NCBI RefSeq assembly: GCF_009828585.1
Contig: NZ_WSRZ01000016.1
Span: 1-64,000 of the forward strand
Reading direction: 5' to 3'
DNA from: Shewanella litoralis
GTDB taxonomy: Bacteria > Pseudomonadota > Gammaproteobacteria > Enterobacterales > Shewanellaceae
Length of the DNA: 64,000 nucleotides
This document shows positions 44,708-52,554 of this stretch, in pieces. The notes under the pieces were generated by a model. The model saw nothing but the letters and a program-made list of their open reading frames with translations. It searched no databases and was not told where the DNA came from. Position numbers and translations under genes: made by a program. Numbering within the stretch: position 1 is the first letter of the stretch; every line of letters starts with the position of its first letter.

Positions 44708-46296
44708 ATCAAAAGATAGATTTGCCAGAGGAAGACGACTTTCGTCCATCAGCGGCTAGATTAGTCGAGAGCCTACGAGATACGGGTTATACAAAAGAAG
44801 CTGCATTTGCAGACATAATTGATAATTCAATTGCAGCAAACGCTACCAAAGTAGAAGTTGAGCTTCAGTATTTGATGGGGGAATTTAGGGTAATAATCAC
44901 TGATAATGGGGATGGCATGTCTCAACAACAGTTGAAAAGTGCTATGCGCTATGGTTCTCCAAGACGAACTAACCCTAAGTCTTTAGGCAAATTTGGAATG
45001 GGGCTTAAAACAGCATCAACAGCATTTTGCCGCCGCTTAGTGGTGTTGACCCATCAAGATGGACGTAATGAAGGCCGTGCTTGGGATATCGATAAAATTA
45101 TCACTTCTGATCGTTGGGAGCTTGAAACCCCAGACTCTAGCCTGTATTGCGATGATTATGATGCGCTCACTGACTTTAAAGAGCCCAATGGGACGATGAT
45201 TATTTGGGAGAACATCGATCGTTTAGTAAAAATGGGCAGTGATAAACAAATGCGAGAAGAGATAAAGTCTCTCGGGAAAGAACTATCTACAGAGCTTAGC
45301 GCAGTATTCTTTAAATTTTTAAATTCTGGAGACGTTACTATTTCAATGAAGGTCGTGGATGCACCTGTATTTAACTTAAAAGGTTGGGATCCACTATGTT
45401 CTGAATTAAACAACTCAACTAAAGGTGTTCGTTCTCGGGTGTTAAGGGAGAAAACGGTTCCAATTGAGGTAGCAAATAAAATTTTATCTTTTACTGTGAA
45501 AGGCGCCATTATCCCGTCTCAGAATGAACTTGATTTTAGCGAAAGGGACTATGCGAGATATAGCCTTGATAATCAAGGGCTTTACATCTATCGGGAGGGA
45601 CGTCTGATATGGCATGATGGCTGGCCGCATCGAATGTATAAGAAGGAAAGTAAGATCACTCGACTTCGAGTAGAACTAAATTTTAGCCATGAGCTTGATG
45701 ATGTTTTTAATATCGATTTTAGAAAGAGTAGAGTTATTATTCCTATTGAAATTCGAGATGAATTAAAACGATTAATTTCTCCATGGAGACAGGAGCTCCT
45801 TAAAGACCAAGTTCGTTTAATCTCAGCGTCAACAAACCGTGTACACGGACCGGCTGACAAGGCGATTGATAAACATAAAAAGAGTACTAAAAATTCGGAC
45901 ATTAAGGTTGAAGGTGACATTGTTACTATTCGTAATCAGAACCAAATGGAACCTACTGTCATTGAGGGTATCCGAGTCTATGATGATAGAACCGTTCGAG
46001 TTCATGAAGAAGAATCTTTAATTGGTGGTGACTTATGGGAACCTTCATGTGATGAGGAAGGTAATACATGTGTAACGCTAGGTAAGTCACATCCATATTT
46101 TCATAAAATGTATAACGTCTGTAAGGATAATGTTGAAGCTATGAAAGCTCTTGATATGCTTCTATGGAGCTTGTCAAATGCAGAGCACGGTGAGTTCTCA
46201 GAAACCAATCAACATACCTTAAAGGGGTTTAGACAAAAAGTAAGCCAAACATTGCGTTACTTGAGTATAGAACTACCAGATGCAGAGGAAGATTAA
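44704..46296 (+). CDS. GHKL (MutL/MORC-like) ATPase
   Basis: This is a 530-residue protein with a Bergerat-fold ATPase: N box FADIIDNSIAANA (about residues 35-47), G1 ITDNGDGM (about 65-72), G2 LGKFGMGLKTAS (about 93-104). MutL-like/MORC-related ATPases are known in bacterial restriction-modification operons with cytosine methylases and helicases. The C-terminal 100 residues (LWEPSCDEEGN...HPYFHKMY...EHGEFSETNQ) are shared with the next protein. It overlaps both neighbours by 1-4 bases. Confidence 0.9.
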   Translation: MNQKIDLPEEDDFRPSAARLVESLRDTGYTKEAAFADIIDNSIAANATKVEVELQYLMGEFRVIITDNGDGMSQQQLKSAMRYGSPRRTNPKSLGKFGMGLKTASTAFCRRLVVLTHQDGRNEGRAWDIDKIITSDRWELETPDSSLYCDDYDALTDFKEPNGTMIIWENIDRLVKMGSDKQMREEIKSLGKELSTELSAVFFKFLNSGDVTISMKVVDAPVFNLKGWDPLCSELNNSTKGVRSRVLREKTVPIEVANKILSFTVKGAIIPSQNELDFSERDYARYSLDNQGLYIYREGRLIWHDGWPHRMYKKESKITRLRVELNFSHELDDVFNIDFRKSRVIIPIEIRDELKRLISPWRQELLKDQVRLISASTNRVHGPADKAIDKHKKSTKNSDIKVEGDIVTIRNQNQMEPTVIEGIRVYDDRTVRVHEEESLIGGDLWEPSCDEEGNTCVTLGKSHPYFHKMYNVCKDNVEAMKALDMLLWSLSNAEHGEFSETNQHTLKGFRQKVSQTLRYLSIELPDAEED

Positions 46297-47219
46297 TGAG
46301 CTATCAATACGATCTATCTGATTTTAAACGTTATTTGAATGAAAAGAGTTCTAAGTATCGAGTTGATGGGCTGATTTTTTGGCAGAATCGAATCCCTCTG
46401 CCAATTGATTTGTTTAACCGTATTTTTAACGAGTCTGATCAAATAGTGACAGATTATGTTTATCACGTCGCGGCAAGTTCAATCGTATTTCTCGAGTATG
46501 CATCTTTCGAAGACACTTTAGGTATTGAGGTTAAAAATCTTCCTAATGGAGATTTAAAAAAACAGGTTTCAGTGTTAGAAGAGTGGCTTAAAAATCACTT
46601 AACAAGAAATTCGGCCACCAGCCGTATGACCTATGAAATTGCAGATATTTTGGGGCTTGATAATTTTGAGTTCTCTAGTGATAAAGTTGCAGAGGCGCTT
46701 CAGCATCAAGGTAAAAAATATGCCCGAATTTTTATGCCGCGTGAAGTAAGAAAGGAGTTTGATATCATTTCCGGCAGCGAAGATGTTGGTCAAGACAATA
46801 CCGATATGTTTGGTAATGTCATTTCTGATCGTTACAACATCTATCGAGCAGGTTTTAGTGATGCATTGGCTATTATATTTAATGCGCTATTAGAGTTTCG
46901 TATCTTGTGCTCTGGGCGTGGAGAGCATTTGCAAAAAATCCGTATTATTGCGCCTATGATTGAGAATATAGATATTCGTATTGGTAAAACGTCAGATGGA
47001 TCGCTCTGGGAGCCTGGTTATGAAGATGACCATTACATAACATTAAATAATGAACATCCTTTACTTAGGCATCTATCCGAAGTTGAGTCTAAACCATTGG
47101 CTGAGTTCTTATTCTTTTTAGGCGAGTTTGAGAATGGACAGTTTTCTGAAACAAATAAGAAGCTAATAGAAAATCTTCGTCAAACCGTTTCTCGCAGCTT
47201 ATGGATTAAGCACGATTAA
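46296..47219 (+). CDS. Partner protein sharing the GHKL protein's C-terminal domain
   Basis: This is a 307-residue protein with no ATPase motif. Its last 90 residues (SLWEPGYEDDHYITLNNEHP, LLRHLSEVESKPLAEF, ENGQFSETNKKLIENLRQTV) parallel the C-terminus of the preceding GHKL protein in order and spacing. The two probably form a heteromer through this module. It starts at ATG 46296 inside the previous stop (TAATG). The N-terminal 200 residues are unassigned. Confidence 0.75.
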   Translation: MSYQYDLSDFKRYLNEKSSKYRVDGLIFWQNRIPLPIDLFNRIFNESDQIVTDYVYHVAASSIVFLEYASFEDTLGIEVKNLPNGDLKKQVSVLEEWLKNHLTRNSATSRMTYEIADILGLDNFEFSSDKVAEALQHQGKKYARIFMPREVRKEFDIISGSEDVGQDNTDMFGNVISDRYNIYRAGFSDALAIIFNALLEFRILCSGRGEHLQKIRIIAPMIENIDIRIGKTSDGSLWEPGYEDDHYITLNNEHPLLRHLSEVESKPLAEFLFFLGEFENGQFSETNKKLIENLRQTVSRSLWIKHD

Positions 47220-47268
47220 TCGGCCTCTCATTTAGCCGTTACACTTTATATCAAGGCAAGAGATAATT

Positions 47269-49212
47269 ATGCTTTCAGTATTAAATATGGTTGGTAATTG
47301 GTTTAAAAATGAACCAGAAGCAGGATGGCGGTTTGATGAGATTAAGTTTGATGATGAGGCAAAACGAGCTTTTGAATTGCTGGATTTAGATATTGAAGTA
47401 TTTGAACACTCAGCACGAGTTGATGTTTCTGGCAACAACAATCATTGCTATATTCCAAGCCATTACTTTTTATATGCATTAAAGCTTCAGCCTCTAGTTT
47501 CGCTGCTTACTCTCTATATGGATATTTTTCGTCAAGTAAAAAGTTCTACATCTTCAGCAGTTGATTTCGATAAATTGATTAACAGTAGTTCACCATCGAA
47601 CCCAGTATTAGATGCGTTAGATCATTATAGTCGTGATAATTTTTTTGATGTTTTTCGTTCAGATAAAAACCGACTAGGTGGGAAGAACATAATTAATCAA
47701 GACCCTAAAAAAGGGAAGAAATATCGTTCGGATGATGATTTTATGTGCTCCATTATATTAAAAGCCTTACCTGTTCCTGATGCTAGCTCTAGTATGCTAG
47801 GTGATTTAATTTATGCTTTTTCACGGAATCCTACCGCATACCAAACACTAGCCGATAAATATAGTGCTAAGCTCCCTTATGTATTTAGGTCCTCTTCAGC
47901 AGATGACCTACTTTTCATGATTATTTTAACCTTAGCTTTAAAAGGCAAAGTTGACTCATTACTAGGTAGTAAGTCGACGGTTAGATTCATTGGATGGGGT
48001 AGTATTGTAGATGCATTTCTTCTGAGTAAGACGCCAGTATCTGGTAATAATCAATATATTGAAAAGCCTGTTCACTACTCAACGTTGCTAAATCAATATG
48101 TTCATATAAAGAAAGGCTTATTAGATACAGATGCATCAATTGTTGCTTTATCTGCGCTTATTGCACCTCTGTGGCCAAAAATGTCTATTATTCGAAGTGG
48201 CACTGAGATATTTTTTAGGTCATCCATACTATCTATTGGACCTGATTTTAAGGGGGCTACTAATAAAATTTTCTATGGTGCTCCTGGAACTGGTAAGAGT
48301 CACAGAATTCATACAGAAGAATATAAAGTTGCTGAAAAAATTGTTACTGTTTTTCATCCTGACACGCAGTACAGCGACTTTGTTGGCGCTTTAAAACCTC
48401 ATATTTTAAAAGAAAATGAAGGTAATTCTGGTGTTACTTATCTCTTTCGCCCTGGCCCATTTACTAATGCCTTAGTGAAAGCTAAAGCTCATCCAGATAC
48501 TCATATCTGTTTAGTTATCGAAGAAATCAATCGCGCTCCTGCAGCAGCTGTATTTGGTGAGTTATTTCAGTTACTCGATAGAAATACAACAGGGGAAAGT
48601 ACTTATAAAATTGATGCTGCAGATCCAGATATGCTTACGCATATCAACGACCAATTGCGAGTTGCAGGCATTTCCGAGTTAAAACAGTTAGAAATCCCCG
48701 CGAATTTATCAATTCTTGCAACTATGAACAGCAGTGATCAGGCTGTAATGCCATTGGATACTGCATTCAAGCGACGTTGGAGTTTTGAATATCTGGAAAT
48801 TAATTTTGCAAATTCAGCAGTTCCTAATACTTTAATATATATTCAAACTGCTAATGGCCAATTTTCAATTGAGTGGCCTAAATTAGCTCAAAGCATTAAT
48901 GATGTTTTAATCGAAACAGGTGTTACAGAAGATCGCTTGATAGGACCATTTTTCTTAAGCCCTACAGAGCTGATTGACTCAGACTCAGCAAAATTAGTGC
49001 TAAATAGTAAGTTATTTGTTTATCTTTGGGATGACGTATTACGTCACTTAGGGCCACATAAAGTTTTTTCTTCAGCTTATAAAACATTTGGAACTCTTTC
49101 TCGAGCTTATATCCAAGGCTCTGCTGTGTTTAGTTCTGCTATAGAAAGAGAAGTCGAAGCAAAGGGCATGAAAATTGAGGTGGCTGAGGCATCACAAGAT
49201 GCTGAAAAATAA
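47269..49212 (+). CDS. McrB-type AAA+ GTPase/ATPase
   Basis: This is a 647-residue protein whose C-terminal half is an McrB-like AAA+ motor: FYGAPGTGKSHRI (about residues 335-347), HPDTQYSDFVGALKP, VIEEINRAPAAAVFGELFQL (about 416-435), ATMNSSDQAVMPLDTAFKRR (about 483-502). The N-terminal 330 residues are unassigned and likely recognise DNA or bind the partner proteins. It overlaps the McrC-like gene by 14 bases. Confidence 0.92.
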   Translation: MLSVLNMVGNWFKNEPEAGWRFDEIKFDDEAKRAFELLDLDIEVFEHSARVDVSGNNNHCYIPSHYFLYALKLQPLVSLLTLYMDIFRQVKSSTSSAVDFDKLINSSSPSNPVLDALDHYSRDNFFDVFRSDKNRLGGKNIINQDPKKGKKYRSDDDFMCSIILKALPVPDASSSMLGDLIYAFSRNPTAYQTLADKYSAKLPYVFRSSSADDLLFMIILTLALKGKVDSLLGSKSTVRFIGWGSIVDAFLLSKTPVSGNNQYIEKPVHYSTLLNQYVHIKKGLLDTDASIVALSALIAPLWPKMSIIRSGTEIFFRSSILSIGPDFKGATNKIFYGAPGTGKSHRIHTEEYKVAEKIVTVFHPDTQYSDFVGALKPHILKENEGNSGVTYLFRPGPFTNALVKAKAHPDTHICLVIEEINRAPAAAVFGELFQLLDRNTTGESTYKIDAADPDMLTHINDQLRVAGISELKQLEIPANLSILATMNSSDQAVMPLDTAFKRRWSFEYLEINFANSAVPNTLIYIQTANGQFSIEWPKLAQSINDVLIETGVTEDRLIGPFFLSPTELIDSDSAKLVLNSKLFVYLWDDVLRHLGPHKVFSSAYKTFGTLSRAYIQGSAVFSSAIEREVEAKGMKIEVAEASQDAEK

Positions 49213-50491
49213 TATACTTTATTTATCTGACCGCATTTTTTTATCCGATAAAAATATTCCAAAAACTCTATTGGATGAGATGCGCACTTTAGGTCTGATT
49301 GCACCTGATATGCTCAAGGTGAATTTTTGTGGAGTAGTATCTTATTGCGATGGTTTAGCTGTTTTTTTTCCTCGAAATTATAATACTTCAAATATAAAAT
49401 TGGACGTATCTAGTCACCTACTTATCCAAGCATTGTTGAAATATTATCAGAATAAAGACAGTGCTATTTACGCGCAAGAGAATGGCGATGAAGTTATCGG
49501 GGGAAGATCATTCACGTTGGCTACTTCGCTACTCGATGATTATCGTTCCAATGGCTTGTATGTTCGCCGTGTAAAAGAAAAGACTATTAATTCTGGTAAA
49601 GTTAATTGGGCACGAACAATTGCTCGAAGCACTTCTTATCCAACTGAAAATGGTCCAATATATCTCGACTTTTTTGCTTCTCGATCTCGTTATATTTCAA
49701 ATTGTGAAACAGCAAAGATTCATGCTCAAGTCATCAAAGAATTATTCAGTAACTACGGAGTGCTTTGGCTAGGGGTATCTAGTTATTTTGATGAACGACT
49801 TGAGCTCTTATCAAAGCCGTTAGGTAGTATTGAAGTACAAATTGCTTACTTACAGCGTGAGCTTCAGGTTACCTACTCTGAACGAGATATGTTTTTAATT
49901 AAAAGTCTAATTCAATATCTTCGTGTTCAAAAAGGCTCTAATGCAAGTAAGGTGTTAATTGGTGTTCGAAAATTTCACCATATGTGGGAGTCGATGCTAG
50001 ATGAGTGCCTAGTTGGAAAGTACGCCGTAAATAATAAATTACCAGTTCCTGTATATCAAACAATAGATGATAAGTTTATCCCTGTAGCTCAGAAAGGCCA
50101 GAGAACAGATACTGTACTTAAATTTCCTGAGTCTAATCGGTTTGCTGTTGTAGATGCTAAGTACTATGAAGCGAACTCACCTAATACAGCCCCTGGGTGG
50201 TCAGATCTTGTGAAGCAATTTTATTATCAGAAAGCGGTATCTCTTCTAGAAGGTGTAAATGCTTCTGTATCTAATCATTTCGTATTTCCGGGGGGGAGTG
50301 GAGAGCTCAAAGCCGCGCATGTAGCTGAGCGGGGAGTAATAGTAACGGCTGAGACTGATTGTCTTGGTGAGCAGTATCCAACGATATATTGCCATTATCA
50401 AGATCCTATTAAGTTACTTGAAGCTTATGTTAAAAATCACCAATTGATTGAGTTAACCGATGAATTGTTCAACGTAGTTGATTACAGCTAA
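49199..50491 (+). CDS. McrC-like nuclease subunit
   Basis: This is a 430-residue protein. The C-terminal nuclease core is GQRTDTVLKFPES followed by FAVVDAKYYEANS (about residues 299-325), the D...(D/E)xK of McrC/LlaJI-type endonuclease subunits. The ATG at 49199 with GAGG upstream is preferred over a TTG at 49175. McrC subunits dock on McrB rings and cut DNA after translocation. Here the pair probably acts with the SNF2, GHKL and methyltransferase proteins. Confidence 0.85.
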   Translation: MLKNNILYLSDRIFLSDKNIPKTLLDEMRTLGLIAPDMLKVNFCGVVSYCDGLAVFFPRNYNTSNIKLDVSSHLLIQALLKYYQNKDSAIYAQENGDEVIGGRSFTLATSLLDDYRSNGLYVRRVKEKTINSGKVNWARTIARSTSYPTENGPIYLDFFASRSRYISNCETAKIHAQVIKELFSNYGVLWLGVSSYFDERLELLSKPLGSIEVQIAYLQRELQVTYSERDMFLIKSLIQYLRVQKGSNASKVLIGVRKFHHMWESMLDECLVGKYAVNNKLPVPVYQTIDDKFIPVAQKGQRTDTVLKFPESNRFAVVDAKYYEANSPNTAPGWSDLVKQFYYQKAVSLLEGVNASVSNHFVFPGGSGELKAAHVAERGVIVTAETDCLGEQYPTIYCHYQDPIKLLEAYVKNHQLIELTDELFNVVDYS

Positions 50492-50511
50492 TATAGATAA
50501 GGAGTATAAAT

Positions 50512-50754
50512 TTGATTTTGAGACAGGCAACTGCATTAGTGTTGAGAGATTTTCGTCTTGAAGCCGGTTTAAGCCAAGAGCAGTTAGCGAGACAGTCTGG
50601 TATAGATAGGACTTACATATCAGGCGTAGAGCGTGGTGTTCGAAATATTACTTTAGACTCATTGGAGACGATAGTTTTAGCTTTGGGTGTCAGTCAATCA
50701 GAATTTGTTGAAACACTCCATAACCACCTAAAAATGGTTAAGGCTGTCGATTAG
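50512..50754 (+). CDS. XRE-family regulator
   Basis: This is an 80-residue Cro/CI-type protein with its HTH in LSQEQLARQSGIDRTYISGV. It starts at TTG 50512, supported by AAGGAG eight bases upstream and 20 bases after the McrC-like stop, so it is the last gene of the operon. Its stop codon overlaps that of the convergent 70-residue gene. Confidence 0.85.
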   Translation: MILRQATALVLRDFRLEAGLSQEQLARQSGIDRTYISGVERGVRNITLDSLETIVLALGVSQSEFVETLHNHLKMVKAVD

Positions 50755-50963
50755 CTGGTTAACTTTTCGATGGCCTTATAAGCGGCTTCAAGAGCCTGCT
50801 GAACTGCAAAATCTAACCCGCAATCATGTTCTTCGTCATTTCGGCTTATTGACCAACAAAAACCTTCGCGGTACTGATCTGGGTTTGTCTCAATGTAAAT
50901 ATCAAATCCAAGATAAGTTTCTTCATATGGAAGATCTGTTACAAATATTTTGTTCATTAGCAT
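50751..50963 (-). CDS. Small acidic hypothetical protein
   Basis: This is a 70-residue acidic protein: ETYLGFDIYIETNPDQYREG...DFAVQQALEAAYKAIEKL. It is unrecognised; a beta-strand/helix layout is plausible. It has no clear ribosome site before the ATG at 50963 (an alternative is 50957). It is convergent with the XRE gene, sharing stop-codon bases. Confidence 0.55.
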   Translation of the reverse strand: MLMNKIFVTDLPYEETYLGFDIYIETNPDQYREGFCWSISRNDEEHDCGLDFAVQQALEAAYKAIEKLTS

Positions 50964-51289
50964 TTCTGGTGATGTTGTTTGAGCTGATTATCATACGTCC
51001 AATTTCTTAGGTCTACGGACTATAAGTCACAATATAAAATATTGCTCGTATGATTTTGAGTACATCTCAGACTGAATGGTCCTTTAAAGTATACATTCTG
51101 AGCTTCGATGCAATAAAGATGGTTTATGAATTACACATTTTTCTAGCTATTTTTTCATATTTACATTTGAATTATAAATTTTATGAATGTAATGAAGATT
51201 ACTAAGGTATACAATTCTCTGAGTGTTACCTTTTCTAAAAGCAAGCAAAAGCTTGTTGAATATTTAACTTACAATAAGTCATAGGTTAG

Positions 51290-51305
51290 TTGACCGTGTG
51301 GTCAA
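51290..51305. promoter_or_regulatory. Perfect dyad TTGACCGTGTGGTCAA
   Basis: A 16-base inverted repeat with 6-bp arms and a 4-base centre in the long spacer before the DISARM-like operon, a candidate repressor site. Confidence 0.4.
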
Positions 51306-51507
51306 TAGGCAGATGAAGGATTGTGAGCTTGAATAAGGCGAGGAAATTAACTATACGGCAAAGAGTTGAGAAGCTGCAATTTACCAATAGGTTTTGGTTG
51401 TTGCAAAATTATGCTTCTTAAATATGTGACTCAGTGGGTGTCAGACAGCAGGAAGTTGAATGAACGAAATGAATATACTGATAAAAAGCTCTTTTTTTTC
51501 TAACAAA

Positions 51508-51526
51508 GGTAACAATCCTTGTAACC
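51508..51526. promoter_or_regulatory. Dyad GGTAACAATCCTTGTAACC
   Basis: 8-base arms (one mismatch) around TCC, about 55 bases upstream of the ATG at 51582. Placed where a promoter operator would be expected. Confidence 0.4.
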
Positions 51527-51581
51527 GAGCACTCTTATTTAGCAGTTTATTTTGTATTCCTCATGTATTAAAGAGGATCAA

Positions 51582-52484
51582 ATGAAGTTAGCTAAAAAAA
51601 TAAGAATCCTTTCGCAAACTGATCACTTCAGCTTGAGTAATGTTGAATGCAGTGTTGATAATGCAGTCGAGGAGTTAGAACTTAGTTCACTCTTTACTAT
51701 ATCTGATGATTTTTCTTTTGTTGTAGATCAAGGTGATGATTTATATATAGAGAATGATGAGGAGTTACTTAGTTTTGGTTACTTTGAAACATTCGAATCA
51801 GAGAGTGAAATTGAACTTTCTTATTTTGAAACATCAGGTGATAGCCAATGGGAATACATTGTACTCGAAGATAAGTTTTTTGATGTTGAAGATAATATTG
51901 ATTATGACGAACTAAAGTACCACGAAAGATTATTACCACAAGAGCGGGCTCGTCAACTGACTAGTGAGCTGGCTCTAGAGTATTTCGTCGATGACTTACT
52001 TTTTGTTCAGCTTGAAAATGTTTTGATTTTTCACAAGTGTCATGGACAGACAAAAAAAGCAATGCGAGAATTGCTTAAAGAAAACATACAAGCAAATGAA
52101 CTTGCTCTGATCCTTGAACTTCGAGAATATTGGGTAGGTAGAGAATGTTTTGCCCGAACTTATTATAATAGCTGTCCAGATATTAAGTTCAACAATCTGA
52201 GCTGGATACTTGGCCTAGCGATGATTAGGTTACATAATTTTGATGATATTGAAGAGGCTATTCAATATCTTGAAGATTGCTTTGATGATTGGTCACAAAG
52301 CCTTAGACTTCTAGATGGATTCCGCTCTTTTCGCTCTTATATACTGCACATCGTTGACCATACTCTTAAAGATTTGCCTCCATATTTAGATTACCAGAAC
52401 TTTGTAGACGATAACCTCTTGGCATATGACTTTTCTGGTGGGGAAGTCTATAAATGGCTACAAGAAAATAACCTTCTTCATTAG
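51582..52484 (+). CDS. Acidic hypothetical protein upstream of drmD
   Basis: This 300-residue protein is very rich in Asp and Glu (for example DDFSFVVDQGDDLYIENDEE). The ATG at 51582 follows AGAGGA. The N-terminal 100 residues look like strands of an acidic beta domain; the rest is helical, possibly TPR-like. No family is recognised. It is on the same strand as drmD, 70 bases upstream, so it may be the first gene of the DISARM-like operon. The charge could mimic DNA or act as an inhibitor or regulator; this is speculation. Confidence 0.65.
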   Translation: MKLAKKIRILSQTDHFSLSNVECSVDNAVEELELSSLFTISDDFSFVVDQGDDLYIENDEELLSFGYFETFESESEIELSYFETSGDSQWEYIVLEDKFFDVEDNIDYDELKYHERLLPQERARQLTSELALEYFVDDLLFVQLENVLIFHKCHGQTKKAMRELLKENIQANELALILELREYWVGRECFARTYYNSCPDIKFNNLSWILGLAMIRLHNFDDIEEAIQYLEDCFDDWSQSLRLLDGFRSFRSYILHIVDHTLKDLPPYLDYQNFVDDNLLAYDFSGGEVYKWLQENNLLH

Positions 52485-52554
52485 GTGCGAGAACAATAAC
52501 ATCGCAAACTAATTTTAAAGTAGCTAAAGACGTTCCTGAAATACGGAAGATAAA

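Larger units (their letters stand above)
50964..51581. other. Long non-coding region before the DISARM-like operon
   Basis: About 600 bases with no supported gene. It carries the dyad TTGACC-GTGT-GGTCAA at 51290-51305 and a second dyad, GGTAACAA-TCC-TTGTAACC, at 51508-51526, about 55 bases before the next start. A polypyrimidine CTTTTTTTTTC run is at 51491-51500. It is the likely regulatory region for the operon to the right. Confidence 0.5.

Noticed and set aside
42857-50491. BREX, Zorya or Hachiman assignment for the operon
   Set aside because: No PglZ, BrxC, motor ZorAB or DUF1837 protein is present; the SNF2-GHKL-McrBC content does not fit them.
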